A stretch of 64,000 nt of DNA from the NCBI GenBank assembly GCA_030426805.1, contig JAUHXU010000001.1, positions 1,390,861-1,454,860 of the forward strand. Reading direction: 5' to 3'. Each line of letters begins with the position of its first letter. Within the stretch, counting starts at the first letter, position 1. Origin of the DNA: a bacterium. Its GTDB lineage: Bacteria > Planctomycetota > JAFGQW01. This document shows positions 17,843 to 26,490 of this stretch, one piece after another. A model generated the notes under the pieces. It was given only the letters and a program-made list of their open reading frames with translations. It made no database searches and was not told the origin of the DNA. The translations under genes and the position numbers were made by a program.

Positions 17843-18861
17843 TGCGACACGATCCACTCGTCGCCCCCGCGGAAATTCCACAGCTCGGCGCAGGCCATGA
17901 AGAAGACGCGCCAGTAGGCGAACCAGCGCCCGGCGTCGGCGCCGTAGTGCTCGGCGAACACCGCTCGCACCGCGGCAGCCCGCCGGTCGAGGTTGGCGAG
18001 CCACGCTTCGCTGGTCTTGCCGTAGTGCGTTCCCGAGACGCGCCAGCGATCCTCGAGACACAGGTCGCGCTGGAAGTGCAGCAGCAGGTCGTCGGACGGC
18101 ATCGTTCCGCCGGTGAAGAAGTAACGACCGAGCCAACTCTGCTCGACGTCGTCCTCGAAGTGATACGCGTACTTGCGGTGCGCGAAGATGTGCACGAACA
18201 GCTTGCCGTCCGGCTCGAGCCAACCGGCGATCCGGCGCATCAGTCGCTCGTAGTTGCGCATGTGCTCGAACATCTCGACCGACACGACGCGATCGAACCG
18301 ACGCTCCGGGTCGAACCGGTTCACGTCGGCGGTGACGACGTCGAGGTTCCGGAGGCCACGCGCGTCGCGCTGCGCCTCGACGAAGGCGCGCTGGGTCGAC
18401 GAGTTCGACACGCACACCACTTCCGCGCGCGGAAAGTGCTCGGCGCACCACAGTCCCCACGATCCCCAGCCGCAGCCGAGATCGAGCACCGACTGGCCGT
18501 CCTCGATCGCCGCGCGCTCCGCGTAGCACCGCAACATCCGTTCCTCGGCCGCATCGAGCGCCGCCGGATCGTCGACGCGGTCTCCGTCTTCCCAGAGGCC
18601 GCAGCTGTACTTCAGACGCCGGCCGAGCACGAGCTCGAAGAAGCGCGTCGGGACGCGGTAATGCTGGTCGTTGGCGGCGTCGGTCTCGATCGCGATCGGC
18701 TCGTCGCGGAGCCCGTCGATGAACCGTCGCAGCGCGGCCTGCCGGGTCTCGAGGTCGTGCGCTCGTTGTTCCCCGAGACGATCGGCGAGCTGCCGCCGGA
18801 TGCCGAACCGAACGAGGCGGTCGGGCAGCAGGTTGCGCTCCAGCAGCTTGTCGTACCACAT
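17818..18861 (-). CDS. SAM-dependent methyltransferase, cyclopropane-fatty-acid-synthase/CNMT-like
   Basis: This 347-residue class I methyltransferase carries SAM motif [15 protein letters not shown], followed by [17 protein letters not shown] and [17 protein letters not shown]. This pattern is shared by the CFA-synthase superfamily and plant coclaurine N-methyltransferase-like enzymes. It differs clearly from the true CFA synthase two genes upstream. A lipid substrate is inferred from the operon. One possibility, by analogy with the Rhodobacter furan-fatty-acid pathway, is methylation of an unsaturated acyl chain without ring closure. I use ATG 18861, which overlaps the DUF1295 stop as TGATG; an upstream ATG at 18906 lies inside that gene. 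It is the last gene of the six-gene operon. Confidence 0.82.
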   Translation of the reverse strand: MWYDKLLERNLLPDRLVRFGIRRQLADRLGEQRAHDLETRQAALRRFIDGLRDEPIAIETDAANDQHYRVPTRFFELVLGRRLKYSCGLWEDGDRVDDPAALDAAEERMLRCYAERAAIEDGQSVLDLGCGWGSWGLWCAEHFPRAEVVCVSNSSTQRAFVEAQRDARGLRNLDVVTADVNRFDPERRFDRVVSVEMFEHMRNYERLMRRIAGWLEPDGKLFVHIFAHRKYAYHFEDDVEQSWLGRYFFTGGTMPSDDLLLHFQRDLCLEDRWRVSGTHYGKTSEAWLANLDRRAAAVRAVFAEHYGADAGRWFAYWRVFFMACAELWNFRGGDEWIVSHYRFGRRS

Positions 18862-19664
18862 CACTGCACCTCCGCAACAGCGGGCCTCGCGGTCCGCGGA
18901 AACCACGGGATGAACGCGCTCGTCGTGCGCTGATACGCGCGGTAGTCGTCACCGCGCATCGCGAGCGCGCGCGCCTCCGTCGGGGGAATTCCGGTCACCT
19001 TCAGGATCGACACGAGCAACAACGCCGGCGCGAAGAGCCCGATCCATCCCCAGGGCGCGGCGAGCGCGACGATCGCGAACCCGCACCAGATGACCCACTC
19101 GAAGAAGTAGTTCGGGTGCCGCGAGTAACGCCACAAGCCGTCACGGCACGTCCGCCCGCGGTTCTCGGGTCGCGATCGGAAGCGGTCGAGCTGCCGATCC
19201 GCGATCGACTCGCCGACGACGCCGACGATCCACACGGCGACACCGACGATCTCGAGCGGGTGGAGCGTCGGCGCGGCGTTGCGTGCGACCAGCAGGAACG
19301 GCACGCTGAGCACGACGTCGAGCAGCGCTTGTGCCTGGAAGAACGCGAAGAACGTCGTCTGGCTCCAGCGGCCGCGGAGATCGCGATAGCGTCCGTCTTC
19401 CTCCGCCTCGCCGACGATCCGCGTGCGAACGAGGTGTCCGGTCAATCGCGCGGACCACGCCCCGACGACCGCGACGAGCAGCAGCGCTCGCGGCCACGGC
19501 GCCGCGCCGGTCGCCGCGTAGAACACCGCGAGCAGCCCGAGGTTCGCCGTCCACGCGACGTCGACGAGGTTCGCGTTGTTCGTGCGTCGCTGACGCAGCC
19601 ACGCGACGAGCATCACGAGCGAGCAGAACCCCCAGCCGACGGCGAGTTGGGCGAACACGCTCAC
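18861..19664 (-). CDS. DUF1295 integral membrane protein (steroid 5-alpha-reductase-like fold)
   Basis: The 267-residue multispanning membrane protein has the DUF1295 signatures: [36 protein letters not shown], and the C-terminal [19 protein letters not shown] region shared with isoprenylcysteine methyltransferases and steroid 5-alpha reductases. [17 protein letters not shown] is also typical. Enzymes of this fold act on lipids with NADPH or SAM; the reaction of this branch is not established. The start is GTG 19664, overlapping the CFA synthase stop by four bases (GTGA). In other bacteria DUF1295 genes recur with CFA synthase, DUF1365 and photolyase genes in light-stress clusters. Confidence 0.87.
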   Translation of the reverse strand: MSVFAQLAVGWGFCSLVMLVAWLRQRRTNNANLVDVAWTANLGLLAVFYAATGAAPWPRALLLVAVVGAWSARLTGHLVRTRIVGEAEEDGRYRDLRGRWSQTTFFAFFQAQALLDVVLSVPFLLVARNAAPTLHPLEIVGVAVWIVGVVGESIADRQLDRFRSRPENRGRTCRDGLWRYSRHPNYFFEWVIWCGFAIVALAAPWGWIGLFAPALLLVSILKVTGIPPTEARALAMRGDDYRAYQRTTSAFIPWFPRTARPAVAEVQ

Positions 19665-20932
19665 GCGGACTCGCCTTCGCGCGTCACGACGAGCGTGCTG
19701 CGCGGCTTCGTGAACACGAGCTGCGCGGTCCCGATGAATCGCTCGGCGAACCCGCCCTCGCAGTAGGCGAGGTAGAACAGCCATTGGCGCAAGAACGCAT
19801 CGGAGTAGCCGAGCGCGCGAACGTCGTCGGCGCGCTCGAGGAACCGCACTCGCCAGTCCGCGAGCGTTCGGACGTAGTGCGACGTGACGTCCTCGAGGTC
19901 GGCGGGTCGCAGGTCGCTCGATCGCGCCATCGCCGACGTGAGCGCCGTGACCGACGGGATGTCGCTGCCCGGGAAGATGTAGTGCTTGATGAAGTCGACC
20001 TCGCGGAGCGCACGCGCGTAGTGGTCGTCGGCGATCGTGATCGCCTGGACCAGCGCGCTTCCGTGCGGCGCGAGGCGCTCGGCGAGGACGCGGAAGAACG
20101 CGTCGTAGTAGTGGTGGCCGACCGCCTCGATCATCTCGATGCTGACGAGCTTGTCGTACGTGCCGTCGAGGTCGCGGTAGTCCTGCAGCCGCACCGTCAC
20201 GCGGTCGCCGAGGCCGGCGTGCGCGATGCGGGCAACCGCCTCGTCGTATTGCGCGCGCGACACCGTCGCCGTCGTGACGCGACAGCCGAACTCGCGCGCC
20301 GCGTGGATCGCGAACCCGCCCCATCCGCTGCCGATCTCGAGAACGTGATCGTCCGGACCGAGCGCGAGTTTCCGGCAGATACGATCGAGCTTCGCGGTCT
20401 GCGCATCCGCGAGCGACGTCGTCGCGGTCGGGTAGTACGCCGCGGAATAGGTCATCGTCGGGTCGAGCCACAGCTTGAAGAAGTCGTTGCCGAGGTCGTA
20501 GTGCGCCGCGATGTTGCCGCGGCTGCCGCGACGCGAGTTTCGCCGGAACGCGTGCAGTGCCCGGAGCCACGGGAGCGCGACACGGGCCGCTCCTCGTTCG
20601 AGTCGCATCATCGACGTACGGTTGCGCACGAACAGGCGGACGAGCGACACGAGGTCGTCGGTCGTCCACTCGCCCCGGGTGAACGACTCGCCCGCGCCGA
20701 CGGTGCCTCGCAACGCGACGCTCGAGTAGAACGCCGGGTCGAGCACGGTCAACGCCGCGGCGAGCCCGTCCGCGGCGGGCGTCCCGAAGGCCTCCTCGCG
20801 CGCCGCGTCGCGAACGGTCAGCCGGCCGTCGTCGAGCGCCGAGAACCCGCGCCGTACGCCCCGCGCCGCGACGCGTGTCGCCCACGGCACCCGGCGCTCG
20901 GCCGGGATCGTTCGGATGCCTGCGTCAGCCAC
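19661..20932 (-). CDS. cfa: Cyclopropane-fatty-acyl-phospholipid synthase
   Basis: CFA synthase transfers methylene from SAM to cis double bonds of membrane phospholipid acyl chains. The 423 residues include [20 protein letters not shown] and the MTYSAAYY motif, SAM-binding [16 protein letters not shown], catalytic-site [33 protein letters not shown] and the C-terminal [21 protein letters not shown] with the conserved Cys. It overlaps the DUF1365 gene by eight bases. The desaturase that starts this operon could provide its unsaturated substrates. The enzyme is peripheral to the inner membrane in known cases. Confidence 0.93.
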   Translation of the reverse strand: MADAGIRTIPAERRVPWATRVAARGVRRGFSALDDGRLTVRDAAREEAFGTPAADGLAAALTVLDPAFYSSVALRGTVGAGESFTRGEWTTDDLVSLVRLFVRNRTSMMRLERGAARVALPWLRALHAFRRNSRRGSRGNIAAHYDLGNDFFKLWLDPTMTYSAAYYPTATTSLADAQTAKLDRICRKLALGPDDHVLEIGSGWGGFAIHAAREFGCRVTTATVSRAQYDEAVARIAHAGLGDRVTVRLQDYRDLDGTYDKLVSIEMIEAVGHHYYDAFFRVLAERLAPHGSALVQAITIADDHYARALREVDFIKHYIFPGSDIPSVTALTSAMARSSDLRPADLEDVTSHYVRTLADWRVRFLERADDVRALGYSDAFLRQWLFYLAYCEGGFAERFIGTAQLVFTKPRSTLVVTREGESA

Positions 20933-21695
20933 GGGTCGAGGACCGCTCGGGCGCGCCGCTCGACGGGTGCGCGTGAAACGGGCAGCGCTTCCACCACAGT
21001 CGAAGCGCGTGCCAGTAGATGCCGACGACGATCCGAGCCGTCATCCACGGATACCGGACGAGCATGCGCGCGAGTGAGCCGCCCGAGATCGCGCGGCGTC
21101 GCATCGCGAGGGTCGCGGAGAAGAACCGGTCGGCGGCCGGCTCGTCGAGCGTCATGTGCACGCCGAGCCCGGAGCCGGGCGTCGTGAATCGCCAGTCGTA
21201 GCGGACGTCCATGCCGATGAACGGCGACACGTGAAACGCCTTTGCGAAGCGGGTGCGCACGGTCGTGGCACCGGGCCGGGCGACGTGGACGTAGCGGTGC
21301 CGCTCGCCCCACGGGGTGTTCGTGATCTCGGAGACGACCGCGCGGAGGCGCTGGTCCCGATCGTGGCAGTAGTAGAACGTCACCGGATTTTGCACGTAAC
21401 CCCAGTAGCGAAGCTGCGTGAGCATTCGCACCGGGCCGTCGACACGGATTCCGGTTTCCGCGAAAACGACGTCCCGGACCGAGCGGTCGAGCGGCACGGC
21501 CGGATCGCCCATGTAGTCGGCGCGGCGAAAGCGGGCCGGCGCGACCCGCCGGGTGGACCAGAACCAACGGCCGCGGAAGACCTCGCCGAGTTCGTCGAGG
21601 TCGAGGTAGAGCATGAACAGCGGCACGCGAAACGCGTGCGGCACCGGCCACCGCCGGACGTGCGTTACACGCCCTTCGTAGATCGCGCTGTGCAT
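20925..21695 (-). CDS. DUF1365 family protein
   Basis: The 256-residue protein has family hallmarks throughout: [21 protein letters not shown] with [35 protein letters not shown] sequence (here [20 protein letters not shown]), [17 protein letters not shown], and [22 protein letters not shown]1365 proteins are almost always next to an FAD-dependent amine-oxidase-like protein and CFA synthase, as here, but their reaction is not settled; a lipid-binding role is often proposed. The ATG at 21695 overlaps the FAD-protein gene by 31 bases. Soluble or peripheral location is inferred from the lack of a signal peptide. Confidence 0.9.
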   Translation of the reverse strand: MHSAIYEGRVTHVRRWPVPHAFRVPLFMLYLDLDELGEVFRGRWFWSTRRVAPARFRRADYMGDPAVPLDRSVRDVVFAETGIRVDGPVRMLTQLRYWGYVQNPVTFYYCHDRDQRLRAVVSEITNTPWGERHRYVHVARPGATTVRTRFAKAFHVSPFIGMDVRYDWRFTTPGSGLGVHMTLDEPAADRFFSATLAMRRRAISGGSLARMLVRYPWMTARIVVGIYWHALRLWWKRCPFHAHPSSGAPERSSTRG

Positions 21696-22939
21696 CGTTC
21701 GCCGTCGGCGGCGTGATGGGCGAGTGCGGCAAGCGCACTCTTCACGCCGTCCTCGTGAAAACCGTATCCCCAGTAGGCACCGCAGAAGTAGATCCCGTCG
21801 CCGTTCACGTCCCGGTGGCGCGCCTGCGCGGCCACGCTCGCGGCGTCGTAGTGCGGGTGGTCGTAGGTCCACCGACCGAGGATCGTCGCGGGATCGATCG
21901 CATCGGTGCGGTTGAGCGTCACGCAGAACGTCGTGGCGACGTCGATGCCCTGCAGGATGTTCATCGAATACGTGACGGTCGCCTGCGACGGCGCGCCCTC
22001 GAACCGGTGGCAGTTCCACGCCGCCCACGCGCGCCGCGACCGGGGCAGCAGCGATCGATCGGTGTGCAGCACGACGTCGCTCGGCGAATACCGGAACGCG
22101 CCGAGGACGTCGCGCTCGACGGCGGTCGGCGCGGCGAGCATCGCGAGCGCGTCGGGGGCGTGCGCCGCGACGAAGACGCGGTCGAACCCCACCGGCTCGC
22201 CGTCGCGAGGCGTGACGGCGACGCCGCCGTCCGTCCGCCGGATCGACGCGATCGGCGCCGACGTGTGCACGGTCCCCGGGAACCCGTCCAGCACGCGGTC
22301 GACGTAGCGCGACGACCCGCCGACGATCGTGCGCCATTGCGGTCGGTCGTCGACCTCGAGCATGCCGTGGTTCTGAAAGAAGCCGAGGAAGAAGCGCGCC
22401 GGGAAGCGGGCGAGCGTCTCGTCGCCGCACGACCAGATCGCGCCCCCCATCGGCCGGAGGTAGTAGTCGACGAAGGAGCGGGCGTAGCGGCCGCGCGCGA
22501 GAAAGTCGCCGACCGTTTCGTCGTTCCCGCCGCCGGCGAGCCAGCGCTTTGCGTCGCCGTTGAAGCGGAGGATCTCGCGCAGCATGCGCCAGAAGGACGG
22601 CCGAAGCAGGTTGCGCCGCTGCGCGAAGATCGTCCCGAGCGTGTGGCCGTTGTACTCGAGACCCGTCACCTCGCAACGCACACTGAAGCTCATCGTCGAC
22701 GCGCGCGTCGGAACGCCCCAGCGCTCGAGCAGCCGGACGAAGTTCGGATAGGTTCGCTCGTTGTAGACGATGAATCCGGTGTCGATCGCGAAGTCGCGCC
22801 CGTCAGCGCGGACGTCGACCGTGTGCGTGTGGCCGCCGATCCGGGTGTCGGCCTCGAAGACCGTGACGTCGTGGTCGGCCGCGAGGGCGTCCGCGACGAC
22901 GAGGCCCGATATCCCGGATCCGACGACCGCGACTCTCAA
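21665..22939 (-). CDS. FAD-dependent oxidoreductase (NAD(P)-binding Rossmann, amine-oxidase-like)
   Basis: The 424-residue flavoprotein opens with the dinucleotide fold [17 protein letters not shown], and the [12 protein letters not shown] segment contacts [21 protein letters not shown] is the signature of this subgroup, which partners DUF1365 and CFA genes. The C-terminal FAD segment [17 protein letters not shown] is present. It probably oxidises or desaturates an acyl chain; UfaD of the Rhodobacter furan-fatty-acid pathway is a plausible functional analogue, not a demonstrated one. The start is TTG 22939, overlapping the desaturase stop by four bases (TTGA); no ATG alternative gives the intact Rossmann motif. 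Confidence 0.88.
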   Translation of the reverse strand: MRVAVVGSGISGLVVADALAADHDVTVFEADTRIGGHTHTVDVRADGRDFAIDTGFIVYNERTYPNFVRLLERWGVPTRASTMSFSVRCEVTGLEYNGHTLGTIFAQRRNLLRPSFWRMLREILRFNGDAKRWLAGGGNDETVGDFLARGRYARSFVDYYLRPMGGAIWSCGDETLARFPARFFLGFFQNHGMLEVDDRPQWRTIVGGSSRYVDRVLDGFPGTVHTSAPIASIRRTDGGVAVTPRDGEPVGFDRVFVAAHAPDALAMLAAPTAVERDVLGAFRYSPSDVVLHTDRSLLPRSRRAWAAWNCHRFEGAPSQATVTYSMNILQGIDVATTFCVTLNRTDAIDPATILGRWTYDHPHYDAASVAAQARHRDVNGDGIYFCGAYWGYGFHEDGVKSALAALAHHAADGERCTARSTKGV

Positions 22940-23892
22940 TGACGCCGACCGTCCTCCAGCAACTTCGCCGGCACCGGGTGCAGATCCCAGATCAGCCCCA
23001 GCTTCGACATCACCCAGAGTCCGTAGTAGGTGAGGTCGATCTCCCACCAGTAGAACCCCTGACGCACGGAGCCGGGGTATCGGTGGTGGTTGTTGTGCCA
23101 GCCTTCGCCGAACGTCAGGAGTGCGAGCAGGAGGTTGTTCCGGCTGTCGTCCTTGGTCTCGAAGCGTCGGCTGCCCACGAGGTGCGCGAACGAGTTGATG
23201 GTGTAGACCGCGTGGTAGAGCACGACGGTCGAGATGAAGAAGCCCCAGATGAGCATCTGCCAGGGGCCCGTTCCGAGTTGCGGTGCGACCGCCTCGAGCA
23301 ATGCACCGAGGCCGAGCATCGAGAGCGCGAGCAGCGCGGGCACGAGTGCGTCGTGCCGATCGAGGAAGCAGAGCTCCGGGAACTTCGCGAGGTCTTTGAC
23401 CTGCGACACGTCGGTCGCGTAGTTCGGTCGCGTCGTGAACCAGCCGCAATGTGCCCACGCGACGCCGTGTTGGATCGGCGAGTGCACGTCGGCGGGCTGG
23501 TCGGAATAGCGGTGGTGCTTCCGGTGGTGAGCCGCCCACCAGAGCGGACCGCGCTGAACGCAGGATGCACCGGCGACGGCGAGCATGAACTGGCCGAAGC
23601 GGCTCGTCTTGAACGTGCGGTGCGAGAAGTAGCGGTGGTAGAAGCCCGTGATCGCGAACATTCGCAGCGCGTACATGAGCGCGGCGACGCCGACCGCGGT
23701 CCAACTCCAGCCCACCCAGATCACCGCGATGCAGGCGACGTGAATCCCGATGAACGGGATCACGCGCATCCAGTCCACGCGATCGCGCGTCTCGAGGCCG
23801 GATCGCGCCTCCTCGACGGTCAAACGCGTCAACGATCGCACGAAGCCGGCGGCTTGCGTGGTGCGGGATGGGCGGTCTTGCGTGTCGGTCAT
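22936..23892 (-). CDS. Membrane fatty-acyl desaturase (acyl-CoA desaturase type)
   Basis: This 318-residue integral-membrane di-iron desaturase has all three histidine boxes: HRYFSH, HRKHH and HNNHH, with DQPADVHSP after the second. This arrangement is typical of delta-9-type acyl desaturases of the stearoyl-CoA/acyl-CoA group. It would introduce the double bond used by the CFA synthase in the same operon. The ATG at 23892 has AGAGGA seven bases upstream; an ATG at 23928 is in frame but less well placed. It is the first gene of the operon and is divergent from the ECF sigma factor gene. Its leader contains two overlapping hairpins. Confidence 0.93.
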   Translation of the reverse strand: MTDTQDRPSRTTQAAGFVRSLTRLTVEEARSGLETRDRVDWMRVIPFIGIHVACIAVIWVGWSWTAVGVAALMYALRMFAITGFYHRYFSHRTFKTSRFGQFMLAVAGASCVQRGPLWWAAHHRKHHRYSDQPADVHSPIQHGVAWAHCGWFTTRPNYATDVSQVKDLAKFPELCFLDRHDALVPALLALSMLGLGALLEAVAPQLGTGPWQMLIWGFFISTVVLYHAVYTINSFAHLVGSRRFETKDDSRNNLLLALLTFGEGWHNNHHRYPGSVRQGFYWWEIDLTYYGLWVMSKLGLIWDLHPVPAKLLEDGRRH

Positions 23893-23943
23893 GAGGAGAT
23901 CCTCTCGGCGGGTTACCGAATACCGCATCGTCGGGTGAATCGG

Positions 23944-23973
23944 CTTCGTCCGCCGGGACGAAGGATTCCTTCG
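23944..23973 (-). promoter_or_regulatory. Two mutually exclusive hairpins in the desaturase leader
   Basis: An 8-bp perfect inverted repeat CTTCGTCC (23944-23951) / GGACGAAG (23956-23963) overlaps a second one, CGAAGGA (23959-23965) / TCCTTCG (23967-23973). They share the CGAAG segment, so an RNA could form only one at a time. The site is 52-81 bases before the desaturase ATG. This is the geometry of an attenuator or RNA switch, or simply a protein-binding palindrome. Confidence 0.4.
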
Positions 23974-24003
23974 ACCCGGCCGCGAGCGCGGATTCAGCAG
24001 GCC

Positions 24004-24037
24004 TCGACAACCATCCAGGCCTGATCATGGTCGACAA
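24004..24037. repeat. TCGACAA direct repeat with internal inverted repeat (possible operator)
   Basis: TCGACAA occurs at 24004-24010 and again at 24031-24037. Between them are ACCAT (24010-24014) and ATGGT (24027-24031) in inverted order. It lies in the divergent region between the desaturase operon and the sigma gene, upstream of the sigma promoter. It could be an activator or repressor site; no regulator can be assigned. Confidence 0.3.
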
Positions 24038-24148
24038 TACTTGCACGCCCGGTGGTGGGACGCGAATGAGAAACGGGAATTGCGAGAGGCAGCCGCCCCG
24101 CCCGCACCGAGCCGGGCGCTCGATTCGGCGTCCAGACGGGAGAGTCGG

Positions 24149-24177
24149 TTGCAACCCGCCGCGACGCTGCCTATAAC
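24149..24177 (+). promoter_or_regulatory. Housekeeping-type promoter for the ECF sigma gene
   Basis: TTGCAA (24149-24154), a 17-base spacer, then TATAAC (24172-24177): a good match to a sigma-70 promoter in otherwise very GC-rich sequence. Initiation is expected near 24184. That is downstream of every conventional in-frame start codon except none, which bears on the start of the sigma gene. Confidence 0.6.
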
Positions 24178-24241
24178 CGGGCGGTTCCCCAGATCGCGCT
24201 CGGCCGATCGGCCGTGTGCGGCTCGCCCCGGAGAGGACACG

Positions 24242-24784
24242 ATCGACACCCCGCTGCTGCCCGAGATCGCACGCGGACGACCGGAGGCGGTCGAGGCGTG
24301 CCTCGCCCGCTACAGCGCGCTCGTGTGGGGTCTCGCCCGCCGATTCCTCAACAACCCGTCCGATGCCGAGGACGCGGTGCAGGAGATCTTCGTCGACGTC
24401 TGGTCCAACGCGGCCCGCTTCGACCCGGACACCGCGTCTGAGAAAACGTTCATCGCGATGATCGCGCGGCGCCGGCTGATCGACCGCGGCCGCCGGGCCC
24501 GCGCTCGCCCGGCACCGGACGCGCTCCCGGACGCCAACGAGATGCTGGCCGACGTCGGCGCGGATCAGACCGCGGAAGTCGAGCGACGCGACGAGGCCTC
24601 CCGGATCGAGCGACTGCTCGACGGCCTCCGCCCGGAGCAGCAACGCGTGATTCGCCTGTCGGTGTTCGAGTCGCTGTCCCACGCGGAGATCGCGGAGCGG
24701 CTCGAGATGCCGCTCGGCACCGTCAAGACCCACATCCGTCGCGGCCTGATCGAGATCCGACGGCTGCTCGACGCCGACGACTGA
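24242..24784 (+). CDS. ECF-type RNA polymerase sigma factor, apparently with an AUC start codon
   Basis: The product from 24242 is 180 residues, normal for an ECF factor. Region 2 is FLNNPSDAEDAVQEIFVDVW; region 4 is a helix-turn-helix with LSVFESLSHAEIAERLEMPL and GTVKTHIRRGLIEI. The domain begins at DTPLLPEIARGRPEAVEA. No in-frame ATG, GTG or TTG lies between the predicted transcription start (about 24184) and this point. GGAGAGG at 24230-24236 sits five bases before the codon AUC at 24242, so AUC initiation is the simplest reading. An in-frame TTG at 24149 coincides with the -35 box. No anti-sigma gene follows; the next gene is convergent. Divergence from the lipid operon suggests it may control it, as RpoE does in Rhodobacter. 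Confidence 0.82.
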   Translation: MDTPLLPEIARGRPEAVEACLARYSALVWGLARRFLNNPSDAEDAVQEIFVDVWSNAARFDPDTASEKTFIAMIARRRLIDRGRRARARPAPDALPDANEMLADVGADQTAEVERRDEASRIERLLDGLRPEQQRVIRLSVFESLSHAEIAERLEMPLGTVKTHIRRGLIEIRRLLDADD

Positions 24785-24787
24785 GCC

Positions 24788-25294
24788 CTACCGGCTGCGG
24801 CGCGCGCGGACCCGGACGGCGGCGAGGAACGTCTCGAGGCGATCCGGATCGGCGAGGTCGACCTCGTCGACGACGGGGAGGTCCGGCGCCGCGGCCCGCA
24901 CGATCGCGGCGAACCGGCCCGGCTCGGGCGCACCCCCACGCACGCGCACCGCTCGGGGCTCGCAACTCGGGGAGCCCCGCTTGAGGACGAGCCCGGCGAA
25001 CGCCGACACCCCGAGTGCCCGCGCGACGCCTTCGATCGCGTCGGTGCGATCGATCCGCGAGCGCACGCCCACGACGCGAACGCCGGCGGTGGTCCGGACC
25101 AGCTCGATCGGCTCGCGTGGCGCGCCCAGGCCGGCGTCCACCTCCGGGCAGATCGGCTCGACCGCGACGTGTCCGCGGAGCGCGTCGATCAACGTCGGTG
25201 CGCGCTTGTCGCGACCGTCGTAGCGCACGCGGTGACCGAGCAAGCACGCCGACACCGCGACGCGCGGCCGGTCAGCCCGCCCGGTCATCGGCAT
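24788..25294 (-). CDS. DUF523 protein (TudS-like iron-sulfur thiouracil desulfidase family)
   Basis: The 168-residue protein carries the three family cysteines in their usual motifs: [34 protein letters not shown] and LKRGSPSCEPR. In the characterised member TudS these cysteines hold a [4Fe-4S] cluster that removes sulfur from 4-thiouracil. Whether this protein has that activity or acts on another sulfur-containing substrate is not known. The ATG at 25294 lies 23 bases inside the end of the CNNM gene; a second in-frame ATG is at 25288. It is the downstream member of a two-gene minus-strand unit and converges on the ECF sigma gene. Confidence 0.88.
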   Translation of the reverse strand: MPMTGRADRPRVAVSACLLGHRVRYDGRDKRAPTLIDALRGHVAVEPICPEVDAGLGAPREPIELVRTTAGVRVVGVRSRIDRTDAIEGVARALGVSAFAGLVLKRGSPSCEPRAVRVRGGAPEPGRFAAIVRAAAPDLPVVDEVDLADPDRLETFLAAVRVRARRSR

Positions 25295-26348
25295 TCGGAA
25301 CCGATCGGAAGCCGGTGTAGCGGTCCTTGCGCTTCTCCCACAGGTCGAGCGCGAGCTTCCGCATGCTCGTCACCGCGTCGGACTCGTCGACGATCTCGAC
25401 GCCGAGCAACGTCTCGATCGCGTCTTCGAGCGTGACGATGCCCTCGGTCCCCCCATACTCGTCGACGACGAGCAGCATGTGTTCGCGACGACGGATGAAC
25501 TCCTCGAGCGCGTGTGCGACGGTCGCGCTCTCCGGGATCGCGCGGATCGGCTGCATCAGCGTGACGAGCTGCGTGTCGTGCGCATCGCGCGCGACGGCCT
25601 CGAGCACCTTGTGACGAAAGACGATGCCGACGATGTCGTCGACGTTGCTTCCGAAGACCGGCAGTCGCGAGAACGGCAGCGGCGCCGCCTCCCCCATCAC
25701 GTCACTGACGGTCTGGTCGCGTGCGACCGCGTGCATCACGCGTCGCGGCGTCATGATGTCCTTGACGAGAACCTCTTGCAGCAACAGCAGGTTGTTGATG
25801 ATGCGCGACTCGCGGCGCCGCAACACGCCCTCGTCGCGCCCGATCTCCGCGAACACCATGATCTCCTCGCGCGACACGCGCTTCATCGCGTCGTCGCTCG
25901 ACAGCGTGCGTGACAGCCACTCGAGCACCCACACGACCGGTGCGAGCGCCCACACCATCACGCGTAGTGCGTAGGCCGCGAACGGCGCGATCCGCATCCA
26001 GTGGGCCGCGCCGAGCGTCTTCGGGATCACCTCGGAGACGACGAGGATGCCGAAGGTCAGCAGCGCCGACCCGAGCGCGACCCACTGGCTCCCGAACTGG
26101 CGGTGCACCTCGGCGCCGACGCCTGCCGCGCCGGCCGTGTTCGCGACGGTGTTCAACGTGAGAATCGCGATGATCGGCCGATCGACGCGCGCTTTGAGAC
26201 GCTCGAGGACCGGGCCGCTGCGCTTGCCCTCCTTGACGAGCAGGGCGACATAGCCGTGCGAAACGCTCAGCAACGTCGCCTCGAGCAGCGAGCACAAGAA
26301 CGAGACGCCGATCGCCAGCGACAAATAGAAGAGCAACAGGCCGGACAT
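25272..26348 (-). CDS. CNNM/CBS-domain membrane protein (CorC/hemolysin-C family, no C-terminal CorC domain)
   Basis: The 358-residue protein has an N-terminal CNNM transmembrane module (about residues 1-170, with FLCSLLEATLLSVSHGYVA and SEVIPKTLGAAH). A pair of CBS domains follows (about 195-330, with DIMTPRRVMHAV, SRLPVFGSNVDDIVGIV and LLVVDEYGGTEGIVTLED). The acidic CorC/HlyC domain that usually follows is absent; the chain ends about 30 residues after the second CBS. CNNM proteins move or sense Mg2+ and other divalent cations at the inner membrane. It overlaps the DUF523 gene by 23 bases. Confidence 0.9.
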   Translation of the reverse strand: MSGLLLFYLSLAIGVSFLCSLLEATLLSVSHGYVALLVKEGKRSGPVLERLKARVDRPIIAILTLNTVANTAGAAGVGAEVHRQFGSQWVALGSALLTFGILVVSEVIPKTLGAAHWMRIAPFAAYALRVMVWALAPVVWVLEWLSRTLSSDDAMKRVSREEIMVFAEIGRDEGVLRRRESRIINNLLLLQEVLVKDIMTPRRVMHAVARDQTVSDVMGEAAPLPFSRLPVFGSNVDDIVGIVFRHKVLEAVARDAHDTQLVTLMQPIRAIPESATVAHALEEFIRRREHMLLVVDEYGGTEGIVTLEDAIETLLGVEIVDESDAVTSMRKLALDLWEKRKDRYTGFRSVPNADDRAG

Positions 26349-26490
26349 CGCCGGGGCATCCTACGGTATGATTGAGGGAGCATCCAGGCGCCGGAATCGG
26401 TGCTCGGGTGCAACGCGCAGGGATCGGCGCCGTTTGCCTCTCCATGGCCCTCGACGGCCGGACGGGAACGGCGAAGCGAAAGCGGACTGC

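Noticed and set aside
24041..24241. Starting the first ECF sigma gene at the upstream TTG codons
   Set aside because: The extra N-terminus is Arg/Ala/Pro-rich with no resemblance to ECF proteins, and the TTG at 24149 is part of a good -35 box for a promoter lying downstream.
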